Position numbers and translations under genes: made by a program. From assembly GCA_047624005.1 (NCBI GenBank), contig JBLHPE010000020.1, forward strand, positions 1 to 32,918: DNA of 32,918 nt. The letters are read 5' to 3'. Source of the stretch: Ascidiaceihabitans sp047624005. Lineage in GTDB: Bacteria > Pseudomonadota > Alphaproteobacteria > Rhodobacterales > Rhodobacteraceae. Positions 1 to 8,161 of this stretch are shown here, in pieces. The notes beneath the pieces were generated by a model. The model searched no databases and was not told the DNA's origin. It was given only the letters and a program-made list of their open reading frames with translations. Position 1 is the first letter of the stretch; each line of letters begins with the position of its first letter.

Positions 1-917
1 TTCTTTTAGCTGAAGTAAACGACGGCGAATTGGCGATGGACGCGACTGCAAAAGCAGTGACAGCGGCTGGCGCATTGGGTGACGTCATTGTTTTGTGCAC
101 TGGCGCAACATGCGCCGCAGCGGCAACAGAAGCGGCGACTATCGCTGGCGTTGCTAAAGTCTTGTGTGCCGAAGATGCGATTTACGGCAAACGCTTGGCA
201 GAGCCAGTTGCGGATTTGCTGGTTTCATTGTCTGGCGATTACGAGCACATCGTAGCCCCTGCGACAACTGACGCAAAAAACATCATGCCACGTGTTGCGG
301 CATTGTTGGACGTTATGGTGATTTCAGATGCAACTGCTGTTGTTGACGCAAACACCTTTGAACGCCCAATTTATGCAGGTAATGCGATCCAGACTGTTAA
401 ATCAACAGACGCGAAAAAGGTCATCACCTTCCGTGGTGCAACATTTGATGCGGCACCAACTGGTGGCTCTGCTGCTGTTGAAAACATTGCCGCTGCAGCT
501 GATCCTGCGTTGTCTTCATGGATTGAAGATAAAGTTGCAGCATCTGACCGCCCAGAATTAACATCTGCAGGTGTTGTTGTATCCGGTGGTCGTGGTGTTG
601 GGTCCGAAGAAGACTTTGCATTGATCGAAAAACTGGCTGACAAATTGGGTGCAGCCGTTGGCGCATCCCGTGCCGCAGTTGATTCAGGCTACGCACCAAA
701 CGATTGGCAAGTTGGCCAAACAGGTAAGGTTGTGGCACCGGAGCTTTATGTTGCGGTTGGTATTTCCGGCGCGATCCAGCACTTGGCTGGTATGAAGGAC
801 TCAAAAGTCATCGTAGCTATTAACAAAGACGAAGAAGCACCAATCTTCCAAGTCGCGGATTTTGGTTTGGTAGCGGACTTGTTCGACGCCGTTCCAGAGT
901 TGATTGAAAAGCTGTAA
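1..917 (+). CDS. etfA: Electron transfer flavoprotein alpha subunit (5' partial)
   Basis: Alpha subunit of the heterodimeric FAD protein ETF, which collects electrons from acyl-CoA dehydrogenases and passes them to ETF:ubiquinone oxidoreductase. The reading frame is open from base 3 (LLAEVNDGEL...), so only the first few codons lie outside the window; the TTG at 30 is not the real start. The C-terminal FAD-binding half is clear: SGGRGVGSEEDF near residue 190, then GASRAAVDSG, QVGQTGKVVAPELY and GISGAIQHLAGM, ending in the usual ADLFDAVPELI. The visible 304 residues match a family length of about 308. etfB would be expected just upstream. A strong hairpin terminator follows. Mcd, encoded further along, is a likely electron donor (inference). 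Confidence 0.97.
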   Translation, partial: LLAEVNDGELAMDATAKAVTAAGALGDVIVLCTGATCAAAATEAATIAGVAKVLCAEDAIYGKRLAEPVADLLVSLSGDYEHIVAPATTDAKNIMPRVAALLDVMVISDATAVVDANTFERPIYAGNAIQTVKSTDAKKVITFRGATFDAAPTGGSAAVENIAAAADPALSSWIEDKVAASDRPELTSAGVVVSGGRGVGSEEDFALIEKLADKLGAAVGASRAAVDSGYAPNDWQVGQTGKVVAPELYVAVGISGAIQHLAGMKDSKVIVAINKDEEAPIFQVADFGLVADLFDAVPELIEKL

Positions 918-935
918 ATCTTTTTGATAGTATTT

Positions 936-965
936 AGAAAGGCCCGCTTTACAGCGGGCCTTTCT
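936..965. terminator. Rho-independent terminator, probably bidirectional
   Basis: Perfect 13-bp inverted repeat (AGAAAGGCCCGCT / AGCGGGCCTTTCT) with a 4-nt loop, starting 18 nt after the etfA stop. The stem has A on the left arm and T on the right, but there is no long T-run. The minus-strand neighbour ends at 969, so the hairpin can serve both converging genes. Confidence 0.8.
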
Positions 966-968
966 GCA

Positions 969-1793
969 TTAGAGAAGCTCCTTTAAACACGCGCCAACGG
1001 CCACTGCGGCTTCTTGATGGGCAGCCGGCCCAAGAAGATGATTGGCAGCTGGCGCTTCCATTTGATTGAACACCATGCCCTTAGTTCCAAACGCGCACGC
1101 AGCAGGCGAGACAACAACCTCAATCACATCCATCGCCAAAGGGCGGACCTTTTCGATCATGCCCCGCGTTACGAACCATGGATCCTTTTCCTGCTCTGCT
1201 AAAGGCACCTCATCTGGTGTGTGATCCGCGAACCAAAGCAAAACAATCTTACCTTTGATTTGCCCCAACAACATGCGCATGCGCGCTGACCACGCTTGTC
1301 GCAATTCATCTACCACCGTTTTAAACCGGCCTGGTGACTGCCTATAAAGGTGCTGCAACATATGTTTGTTAAAGTTGAATTCAGCAAAGTCTACTTCGCG
1401 GTAAATCGCTTGTAATAAAGCCGATGGCTTCAAGAACCGATCATTGCGCCGTGGATGCACCGTATAAAACCGATTGGACATATTTTGTGCACCCATCAGT
1501 TGCACAACTGTTACATCGGCTCGTGTTGCCATCTCCGTAACCTGAACATCAGTCGCAAACACATCAACACCCGCGTTCACACAACCAAGGTTGATACAGG
1601 TCCGTCCTAGACTTTGTTCAATCAACGCCGGAAACGGGTTTGCTATAAATTTACCGTAGGTTTCAGTTCCACCAAGAAATGCCAAATACGATTTTTCCAC
1701 AGAACGCCGCGGACCGCGAAACAATAATTTTGACGTGCCATAACGACACGGCAAATAGTCGAGGGCCCCCGCCCCCAATGCATCATAGGTCAT
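969..1793 (-). CDS. DUF6473-like protein of unknown function
   Basis: A 274-residue cytoplasmic-looking protein without signal peptide or membrane segment. I recognise it from memory as the type annotated DUF6473 in Rhodobacterales; no function is established to my knowledge. The N-terminus MTYDALGAGALDYLPCRYG, the block AFLGGTETYGKF, then NLGCVNAGVD and QLMGAQNMSNRFY look strongly constrained. The GGTETYG and NxGCxNAG blocks, followed by a late Asp-His pair (FADHTPDE), resemble the spacing of an SGNH-hydrolase-like fold, but that is only a guess. It converges on etfA across the shared hairpin and diverges from hbdA. ATG start at 1793. Confidence 0.75.
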   Translation of the reverse strand: MTYDALGAGALDYLPCRYGTSKLLFRGPRRSVEKSYLAFLGGTETYGKFIANPFPALIEQSLGRTCINLGCVNAGVDVFATDVQVTEMATRADVTVVQLMGAQNMSNRFYTVHPRRNDRFLKPSALLQAIYREVDFAEFNFNKHMLQHLYRQSPGRFKTVVDELRQAWSARMRMLLGQIKGKIVLLWFADHTPDEVPLAEQEKDPWFVTRGMIEKVRPLAMDVIEVVVSPAACAFGTKGMVFNQMEAPAANHLLGPAAHQEAAVAVGACLKELL

Positions 1794-1936
1794 ACTAAAC
1801 CACTCCTCTTTTCACCCATGAGAAGATATCGCAGCCAAGTCCTTAAATACCGCTAAGATATTAGGAACACATGTTCACACCTTGCCCTCATGGCGAACAG
1901 GGTCCTATGGTGCGGCAAGGCAGCGAAAGGGCTAAC

Positions 1937-2812
1937 ATGGACATTCAGAAAATCGGGATTATCGGCGCGGGCCAAATGGGCAACGGTATTGCCCATGTTA
2001 TGTCGTTGGCTGGCTACGATGTCGTGCTTAATGACGTGAATGAAGATGCACTGACCACAGCGATGGCGCGCATTGATAAGAACATGGAACGCCAAGTAAG
2101 CAGCCAAAAGATCAGCGCAGATGATAAAGCTGCTGCATTTGCGCGAATTAAAACCACGCGAGAGCTTCCAGTGCTTGGCCAATCCGATTTGGTGATTGAA
2201 GCTGCGACCGAAAAAGAGGTCGTGAAGCAGGCGATCTTCGACAGCCTGCTGCCACACCTTGAGCCACATACGATTTTGACGTCCAACACCTCGTCAATCT
2301 CGATCACACGGCTCGCCAGCCGTACGGACCGCCCGGAAAAGTTCATGGGCTTTCACTTCATGAACCCCGTGCCTGTTATGCAATTGGTCGAACTGATCCG
2401 TGGAATCGCTACGGACGTTGAAACATTTGATGCCTGCAAGGCCGTTGTCGACAAGCTTGGTAAAACCGCAGCCTCAGCCGAAGATTTTCCAGCATTCATT
2501 GTAAACCGAATTCTGATGCCAATGATCAACGAGGCCGTTTACACGCTGTACGAAGGTGTTGGGAACGTAAAATCGATCGACAGCTCATTGCGTTTGGGTG
2601 CGAACCATCCGATGGGACCACTAGAATTGGCAGACTTTATAGGATTGGACACTTGTCTTGCCATCATGAACGTACTGCACGAAGGCCTAGCGGACACCAA
2701 GTATCGGCCGTGCCCTTTGCTTACGAAATATGTGGAAGCGGGATGGTTGGGACGCAAAACCCAACGCGGCTTCTATGACTATCGCGGTGAAACACCTGTT
2801 CCGACCCGGTAG
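1937..2812 (+). CDS. hbdA: 3-hydroxybutyryl-CoA dehydrogenase
   Basis: NAD(P)-dependent oxidoreductase interconverting acetoacetyl-CoA and 3-hydroxybutyryl-CoA, in polyhydroxybutyrate, butyrate and acetyl-CoA assimilation. The protein has 291 residues. The Rossmann motif GAGQMG sits at 10-15, followed by the acidic residue of VLNDVNED. The catalytic region reads SNTSS...GFHFMNPVPVMQLVELI, and the C-terminal domain has NRILMPMINEAV and GANHPMGPLELADFIGLD. I prefer ATG 1937, preceded by GAAAGG at a 6-nt gap, over the in-frame ATG at 1871, because family members begin just before the GxGxxG loop. Its stop lies 3 nt from the stop of the converging acyltransferase. Confidence 0.95.
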   Translation: MDIQKIGIIGAGQMGNGIAHVMSLAGYDVVLNDVNEDALTTAMARIDKNMERQVSSQKISADDKAAAFARIKTTRELPVLGQSDLVIEAATEKEVVKQAIFDSLLPHLEPHTILTSNTSSISITRLASRTDRPEKFMGFHFMNPVPVMQLVELIRGIATDVETFDACKAVVDKLGKTAASAEDFPAFIVNRILMPMINEAVYTLYEGVGNVKSIDSSLRLGANHPMGPLELADFIGLDTCLAIMNVLHEGLADTKYRPCPLLTKYVEAGWLGRKTQRGFYDYRGETPVPTR

Positions 2813-2815
2813 GCC

Positions 2816-3694
2816 TTAATCTTTAAGGCTAAGTGTGTGATTGCGCAGCCAAGCCATGAAACCACGTGGATCGTCTTTCCATGCGGCAACTTCTTTTTGG
2901 TCCAAGGGTTCGCCAACAACTGGGCCTTGTGGCTTATTCAAAGAGTGCACGATTTCATGCAACAACAGCCCCTGACGCAAGATAGGCGATAGTTTATTTG
3001 CGATTTGATAAGCACGGCTGTTTTGCCCAGGAAAATGCATCGGCACCACCGTCGCACCAGAACGTCGGATCAATGCCGCAGTGAATACGTTCCATTCTTC
3101 TTCAACTGCAGGACCAAAGAATGTTTCTGACGCCGCAACAGAACCTGATGGGAACAGCGCAACAACACCACCATCTTTCAAGTGTTTCATCGCAGCGGCA
3201 CGCATCGCAATACCTTTTTGCAGTGCGTCAGGATCGTGTGCAAACGGAACGGCAATCATGTAACTGCCGGCCACTTCGTCAATCACGGTCAACAACGAGC
3301 GTGTCAGAATCCGGTAATCAGGCCGTACACGACCAATAAGATCAGCAAAAATCATACCGTCCACCATTCCATGCGGATGGTTGGCCACGACGATAACAGG
3401 GCCTTCTTTTGGAATACGATCCAATTGGGATTGGGGCGTAGTCAGCTCGATACCCATTACGTCCAAAGCCGCCCGCCAGAACCCTTGTCCAGTAGGTGCC
3501 GCATTTTTCTCAAACTTGCGGATCAGGCGCAGGACCGTCAATTTTCCAGTAAACGCTTCGATAATGCGAATCAACGTGGCCTTAAACGGATCCTCAAAGG
3601 TCGAGGCATACGAAAGGCTACGCCGATCATATTGGTGGAAGCTCGCTTGCTCCGGCTGCACATCAGCTGAGATATCTTGTGCATTATCTACCAA
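2816..3694 (-). CDS. Lysophospholipid acyltransferase family protein (PlsC-like)
   Basis: Membrane-associated acyltransferase of the LPLAT superfamily, 292 residues. The catalytic block NHPHGMVD is at about 105-112, a variant of the NHx4D motif with one extra residue as in the hemolysin/OlsA-like subgroup. Later blocks are LTRSLL, FPSGSVA (in place of the usual EGTRS) and VVPMHFPG. The substrate could be lysophosphatidate or lyso-ornithine lipid; the sequence alone does not decide. The best start is TTG at 3694, with AGAGGA about 9 nt upstream, and no ATG suits. It lies 29 nt after the HPr stop on the same strand, so it is probably the last gene of the chvI-to-HPr transcription unit. Confidence 0.87.
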   Translation of the reverse strand: MVDNAQDISADVQPEQASFHQYDRRSLSYASTFEDPFKATLIRIIEAFTGKLTVLRLIRKFEKNAAPTGQGFWRAALDVMGIELTTPQSQLDRIPKEGPVIVVANHPHGMVDGMIFADLIGRVRPDYRILTRSLLTVIDEVAGSYMIAVPFAHDPDALQKGIAMRAAAMKHLKDGGVVALFPSGSVAASETFFGPAVEEEWNVFTAALIRRSGATVVPMHFPGQNSRAYQIANKLSPILRQGLLLHEIVHSLNKPQGPVVGEPLDQKEVAAWKDDPRGFMAWLRNHTLSLKD

Positions 3695-3723
3695 AACAAT
3701 TGATCCTCTGTTTCTTTGTACCC

Positions 3724-3993
3724 TTAGGCACCTTCACCAAATTTATCAGCTACAAGTGCCGAAAGTGCATCAAACAATGGTTGTGCGTCCGGCCCTGTAG
3801 TTTCAATTTCAATAATACTTCCATTTGACGCTGCCAACATCAAAAGCCCCATTATACTGTCGCCTGATGCAGACATGCCATCTTTTGACACCTCTGCTTG
3901 GGCGTCAAATGCCTCAACGACCTCTACCAACTTAGCTGAGGCACGCGCATGAAGCCCCTTAACATTTATAATAGTCAACGTAGATTTAGTCAT
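3724..3993 (-). CDS. ptsH: HPr phosphocarrier protein
   Basis: Small phosphocarrier of the phosphotransferase system, 89 residues. It carries the PEP-dependent phosphorylation site His15 in GLHARAS and the regulatory serine Ser46 in GDSIMGLLML, the site used by HPr kinase. Both are intact, so the protein can in principle receive phosphate from enzyme I and from HprK. No sugar-specific permease gene is nearby, which fits a regulatory rather than transport role, as known for alphaproteobacterial PTS branches. Its ATG overlaps the stop of the EIIA gene by four bases (ATGA), implying translational coupling. Confidence 0.96.
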   Translation of the reverse strand: MTKSTLTIINVKGLHARASAKLVEVVEAFDAQAEVSKDGMSASGDSIMGLLMLAASNGSIIEIETTGPDAQPLFDALSALVADKFGEGA

Positions 3994-4403
3994 TTATTGG
4001 CAATCTCTTGGGATTCTTGACTGACGTTTTGGCTGTCGATATATTTACGGCCCGCATCCAATGCAGCGCTTACCGCGTCCTGCACCGACTTGCCACGGGA
4101 TTTGGCCAACTTGATAAGCATCGGCAAATTCGCACCGTAAACGATCCTGCGTCCCTGTGGTTGGCACGCCATAAGGCTAAGGTTAGAGGGAGATCCACCA
4201 AATAGGTCAGTTACAACGACAACACCTTGGCCTTGATCCACATCATCAGCGGCAACACATATTTCGTTCTGCTTGGTCTCGCGGTCATGGTTGCTTTCAA
4301 TCGAAATAGCACGGATGCCGGTTTGTGATCCGACGACATGCTCGATCGCAGCGAGATACTCTTTCGCCAACCCACCATGCGCTACTATCACTATCCCAAT
4401 CAC
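3990..4403 (-). CDS. PTS EIIA component, mannose family (regulatory EIIA-Man)
   Basis: A 137-residue single-domain EIIA of the mannose/fructose class. The phosphoacceptor is His9 in VIVAHGGLA, followed by VVVVTDLFGGSPSNL and the late block GANLPMLIKL, both typical of this fold. There is no IIB, IIC or IID gene nearby, so a regulatory phosphoacceptor receiving phosphate from HPr is the likely role (inference from families with the same gene order, for example in rhizobia and Brucella). ATGA overlaps join it to rapZ upstream and to HPr downstream. Sometimes annotated manX or ptsIIA-Man; target unknown. Confidence 0.92.
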   Translation of the reverse strand: MIGIVIVAHGGLAKEYLAAIEHVVGSQTGIRAISIESNHDRETKQNEICVAADDVDQGQGVVVVTDLFGGSPSNLSLMACQPQGRRIVYGANLPMLIKLAKSRGKSVQDAVSAALDAGRKYIDSQNVSQESQEIANK

Positions 4404-5293
4404 TTAACAGCCTCGTCCTTTTTACGTCGGTCTAATTCTCGGTGGCGTAAAGAAGTTTGCCAACCCTCTTTGTTCAAAGTTGATGCTAAAGATTCAGCCA
4501 AAGCCACTGACCTGTGTTGCCCTCCTGTGCACCCAAATGCAATGGAGAGATACGATTTGCCTTCATCTAAGTAGGCCGGCAACAACCACAAGGCGAGGTC
4601 CTGCACCTTTTGTTGAAACGGTTCAAAACGCGGATCATTTGCAATATAGTCTGCGACTTTTTGGTCCTTACCAGTCGCAGATCGCAAACTAGGCTCCCAA
4701 TAAGGGTTGTTCAGAAAACGGCAATCAAAAACCATATCTACACTGCGCGGCAGCCCCCGCTTATAGGAAAAGGATTGGACCGAAACAGACAACCGATGGT
4801 CAGCTCCGTTTGCAAACCAATGCTCCACTTCAGTGCGCAATTCGTGAACATTCAAACTGCCTGTATCAATCAAGATATCGGCTAGATTTTTGACAGGGCC
4901 GAGAATTTTCAACTCACGTTCTATTCCAGCCTGCAACCTATCGCCTTCGGCAAGGGGGTGCCGGCGGCGTGTCTCGGAAAACCTGCGTAACAATACATCA
5001 GTTGCGCAATCCAAATACATCAATTCGGGTGCAAAATTAGCATCTTGCGCAAGCAGACCCAATGCATCCACAACCGCTGCCAACGAGAAATCACGGGTTC
5101 GTGGATCGATGCCAAGCGCCATCGGCTTTTCCATAGCCGGATCATCAAGCAAAGCCGGAATCAAGCGAAGTGGCATATTGTCGATCGCTTCAAAGCCAAG
5201 GTCCTCGAGGACTTTAATCGCACTCGAACGACCCGCGCCGGAAGGTCCAGTTACTAGAACGACACGTCGTGCGATAGGGCTTAATTTTGTCAT
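4400..5293 (-). CDS. rapZ: RapZ-family nucleotide-binding protein (RNase adapter)
   Basis: A 297-residue member of the RapZ/YvcJ family. In E. coli, RapZ guides RNase E to the small RNA GlmZ and so tunes glucosamine-6-phosphate synthesis; GlmZ is not expected here, so the target is unknown. The N-terminal P-loop reads GPSGAGRSS at residues 16-24, with Arg where the Walker A Lys normally stands. The domain continues with GFEAIDNMPL, DPRTRDF and YLDC. The C-terminal domain has the family blocks DMVFDCRFLNNP, IAFGCTGGQHRSV and the basic tail RHRELDRRKK, which resembles the RNA-binding end of E. coli RapZ. It is coupled by ATGA overlaps to hprK and to EIIA. Confidence 0.95.
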   Translation of the reverse strand: MTKLSPIARRVVLVTGPSGAGRSSAIKVLEDLGFEAIDNMPLRLIPALLDDPAMEKPMALGIDPRTRDFSLAAVVDALGLLAQDANFAPELMYLDCATDVLLRRFSETRRRHPLAEGDRLQAGIERELKILGPVKNLADILIDTGSLNVHELRTEVEHWFANGADHRLSVSVQSFSYKRGLPRSVDMVFDCRFLNNPYWEPSLRSATGKDQKVADYIANDPRFEPFQQKVQDLALWLLPAYLDEGKSYLSIAFGCTGGQHRSVALAESLASTLNKEGWQTSLRHRELDRRKKDEAVK

Positions 5294-5724
5294 TCTACAT
5301 CTTGCCTCCCATTTTTCATATAGTGCAACAGCGCGATAGGAAAAGTTGGCCCATCCATCTTGTTAAGACAGGAGAGGGAGACACCCAAAATCGGTCTTTT
5401 ATGATTGATGGGCAGGCGTTCGGTTTCGATCTGATCTAGATCAACGATAACAGTCAATGTTACCCAAGAAACACTAGGAACAGTTAGGATTCCCACACCA
5501 CGGGCTTCGATCAAACCCTTGATCGCAAAAGGAGCCTCTGCCCGAAGACTTAGTCCATCAGAGGTAATTATTGTTCGGTCATCTGAGACCAGATCAGCAC
5601 CAAGCCCTAGCAGCTGCAACGTCAATGTGGATTTCCCCGCGCCAGAAGCGCCAAGGATCAGTAACCCTTTGCCATCAATCGCAACACAATTTGCATGAAG
5701 GGTTTCAGATTTTTCGAGCGACAT
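5290..5724 (-). CDS. hprK: Short HPr kinase/phosphorylase
   Basis: The catalytic-domain-only form of HprK, 144 residues, as found in alphaproteobacteria. The roughly 130-residue N-terminal domain of the Firmicute enzyme is absent. Walker A is GASGAGKST at 25-33, followed by LVSDDR (metal and catalytic aspartates) and EARGVGIL, which corresponds to the HprK signature. The enzyme is expected to phosphorylate Ser46 of the HPr encoded three genes downstream and to remove that phosphate. The gene begins 10 nt after the chvG stop and overlaps rapZ by ATGA, so sensor kinase and PTS branch are very likely cotranscribed. Confidence 0.94.
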   Translation of the reverse strand: MSLEKSETLHANCVAIDGKGLLILGASGAGKSTLTLQLLGLGADLVSDDRTIITSDGLSLRAEAPFAIKGLIEARGVGILTVPSVSWVTLTVIVDLDQIETERLPINHKRPILGVSLSCLNKMDGPTFPIALLHYMKNGRQDVE

Positions 5725-5734
5725 TCAGATGCCT

Positions 5735-7450
5735 TTAGACTGGCAGGCCCACGACGAAACGCGCACCAAGCGGTTCGGATGTGATATCCGCTTCTGTCGG
5801 GCGAATGTTCTCGGCCCAAATCACACCACCATGCGCTTCGACAATCTGCTTCGAGATCGCCAACCCAAGACCCGAGTTATTGCCAAAATGCTCTTCCGGA
5901 CGCTGCGAATAGAACCGTTTGAAGATTTTACTCAGCGCTTGATCAGGAATACCTGGGCCTGTGTCTTCGACAACAATCAAAATTCGATTTTCACGTTTAC
6001 GCGCCCAAAGACGAATTGCATCGCCGTCTTCACAAAAAGAAATAGCATTTGTGATCAGGTTCACAAAAACCTGAGCCAAGCGGGCTTCAAGCCCATGCAC
6101 TTCGATGGGATTAGGTGGCAGATCTGTAATGAAATCAATGCCCTTCGATTTGGCATCTTCGCCAAGATATTGACCAAGGTTGCCCAACATAATGAGAAGG
6201 TTAAAGGGCTCTTCCTCTTCTTTAACCAATTCGCTGTCCAGGCGTGACGCGTTGGAAATGTCGCTGACCAGTCGATCAAGTCGACGTACATCGTGTTCAA
6301 TGACGTCCAAAAGCTTAGTTCGGTGATCTTCCCGTTTAATCAGCCGCAAGGTTCCAACAGCAGAGCGCAAAGATGCCAACGGGTTTTTAATTTCGTGAGC
6401 TACATCGGCTGCAAATTGTTCGTTACCGTCTATACGATTGTAAAGTGCGGAAATCATGCCCCGCAATGCGCCACTTAGGCGCCCAATTTCATCTGGTCGC
6501 GCTGTTAAATCAGGGATACGGATACGACCCGGATTAACCTTGCGCGCATTCTTGTCGCGACCTAACTCGGCTGCTGCGGCCAGGTCAGAAAGTGGGTTTG
6601 CAATCGTCGCGGCCAATGCCAAGCTTAAGCCAATAGAGACTAAGGTCGCGATGACAAACATTTGATACATGTTCTCATTTTCACGCCGCACAAGTGCATC
6701 AATTTCGCCAGCTGCACTGGTAACCGCAACAACACCAACACTTTGGTTGCCTTGCTGGATTGGCGTGATCACACCAAACCAAGACTGACCGTTTGCGTCT
6801 AACGCATCCTGCAATTGCGTGCCCTTTGTGAGGCTATCCGGGATCAAAGTACGCAACTGATCCTCAACGGATAGACCGCCCTCGGTCTTTTTTGTGGAAA
6901 ACGGACTGGAGATTATGGACCACAACCAATTCAAACCATTCGTCAAAATTGTCGTGCCATCAGATGAGAGCGGTGCCGCAAGCTCAGATCCAGAAGTACT
7001 CGCGACAAGGGTGACTGACGGGTCGAAAACAAAAACTTCGGTGCCACTGCGCAAGTCGAGACCATCCAATGTCGCTGCCACGTCAACCCCGTCACCAGTT
7101 GCCAAATTTACTGGTGCACCATTTGGCAACTGCGCCTCGATCACATCCGCGATTAGCTCGGCCTCACTAACAAGGGCCGCAGCGCGTTGGACGGCCAAAC
7201 TGTCACGCGACGAAACGAGGCTCGAAATCCCGATGATGAGCACACAAAGTGCCACCAGATTAAACGTAATGATCTTTCGGGTTATCGGTGATGCTCGCAA
7301 CGAAAAAAGCCCCCGCCGTTCACGGCGAGCGCGCATTTCTGAAGGTGCTGTGGCGTCAGGGGCGACCCAATCGTCGCCCAAAACCACATCGCCTTCTCGC
7401 GGATTTGGAGTTGTCATATCCCGCACGAGCTTCCTTTCGGCCAAAGCCAT
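5735..7450 (-). CDS. chvG: Sensor histidine kinase ChvG
   Basis: Membrane histidine kinase of the ChvG/ExoS/BvrS type, which in related bacteria responds to acid or envelope stress and is held in check by a periplasmic partner. The 571 residues comprise a cytoplasmic N-tail, TM1 at about 59-81, a periplasmic domain of about 180 residues, TM2 at about 264-284, a HAMP region, the phosphoacceptor His352 in FAADVAHEIKNPL, an N box in NLITNAI, G1 in EDTGPGIPD and G2 in NNSGLGLAIS. ATG 7450 is 9 nt after the chvI stop; a second ATG at 7417 is possible, having AAAGGAAG further upstream. All catalytic boxes look intact. Confidence 0.95.
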   Translation of the reverse strand: MALAERKLVRDMTTPNPREGDVVLGDDWVAPDATAPSEMRARRERRGLFSLRASPITRKIITFNLVALCVLIIGISSLVSSRDSLAVQRAAALVSEAELIADVIEAQLPNGAPVNLATGDGVDVAATLDGLDLRSGTEVFVFDPSVTLVASTSGSELAAPLSSDGTTILTNGLNWLWSIISSPFSTKKTEGGLSVEDQLRTLIPDSLTKGTQLQDALDANGQSWFGVITPIQQGNQSVGVVAVTSAAGEIDALVRRENENMYQMFVIATLVSIGLSLALAATIANPLSDLAAAAELGRDKNARKVNPGRIRIPDLTARPDEIGRLSGALRGMISALYNRIDGNEQFAADVAHEIKNPLASLRSAVGTLRLIKREDHRTKLLDVIEHDVRRLDRLVSDISNASRLDSELVKEEEEPFNLLIMLGNLGQYLGEDAKSKGIDFITDLPPNPIEVHGLEARLAQVFVNLITNAISFCEDGDAIRLWARKRENRILIVVEDTGPGIPDQALSKIFKRFYSQRPEEHFGNNSGLGLAISKQIVEAHGGVIWAENIRPTEADITSEPLGARFVVGLPV

Positions 7451-7459
7451 CAGGTTAAT

Positions 7460-8161
7460 TTAGTCTTCGTTGTATCTATAGCCGATACCATAAAGTGTCT
7501 CAATTGCTGAGAATTCGTCGTCAGCCATGCGCATCTTCTTGCGCAAGCGCTTGATGTGGCTGTCGATGGTACGGTCGTCAACATAAACTTGGTCGTCATA
7601 AGCAACGTCCATCAATTGATCGCGCGACTTCACGAAACCAGGACGCTGTGCGAGCGCTTGTAGCAAAAGAAATTCAGTGACCGTCAGGGAAACGTCTTTA
7701 CCCTTCCACGACACAGCGTGGCGCAGCGGGTCCATCCGCAATTCACCACGGTCCATAACTTTAGTTTCTTCGCTGTCTGCAACGATTTCACCAGCTTGCG
7801 CTTCTTGACGGCGCAGCAATGCGCGGATGCGTTCTACCAAAAGGCGTTGGGAAAACGGTTTTTTGACGTAATCGTCGGCACCCATACGCAGGCCAAGAAC
7901 TTCGTCGATCTCATCATCTTTAGATGTCAGGAAAATAACCGGCATCTGCGATTTCTGGCGAAGTCGCTGCAACAAGTCCATCCCGTCCATGCGCGGCATC
8001 TTGATATCCAACACTGCCATGTCGGGCATCTTTTTGTTGAATGCGTCTAACGCAGCTTGACCATCGTTATATGTTTCCACCTCGAAACCTTCGGCTTCAA
8101 GAGTCATTGAAACTGACATCAGGATATTCCTGTCGTCGTCCACCAATGCAATCTTACTCAT
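7460..8161 (-). CDS. chvI: Response regulator ChvI, OmpR family
   Basis: A 233-residue DNA-binding response regulator and the cognate partner of ChvG. The receiver has the acidic pocket at VDDDR, phosphoacceptor Asp52 in AVLDIKMPRMDG, Thr79 in FLTS and the conserved Lys101 in KKPF. The C-terminal OmpR-type winged helix contains VTEFLLLQALAQ and the recognition helix DDRTIDSHIKRLRKK, ending in GIGYRYNED. It is first in the minus-strand chvI-chvG-hprK-rapZ-EIIA-HPr unit and is divergent from pckA. In Agrobacterium and Sinorhizobium this regulator controls acid-response and exopolysaccharide genes and lies beside pckA, so pckA is a natural candidate target here. Confidence 0.96.
   Translation of the reverse strand: MSKIALVDDDRNILMSVSMTLEAEGFEVETYNDGQAALDAFNKKMPDMAVLDIKMPRMDGMDLLQRLRQKSQMPVIFLTSKDDEIDEVLGLRMGADDYVKKPFSQRLLVERIRALLRRQEAQAGEIVADSEETKVMDRGELRMDPLRHAVSWKGKDVSLTVTEFLLLQALAQRPGFVKSRDQLMDVAYDDQVYVDDRTIDSHIKRLRKKMRMADDEFSAIETLYGIGYRYNED

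Noticed and set aside
5729..6247. 172-codon open frame on the plus strand opposite chvG
   Set aside because: Antisense to the kinase catalytic domain with a Phe/Asn/Arg-rich, non-protein-like composition and no start signals.
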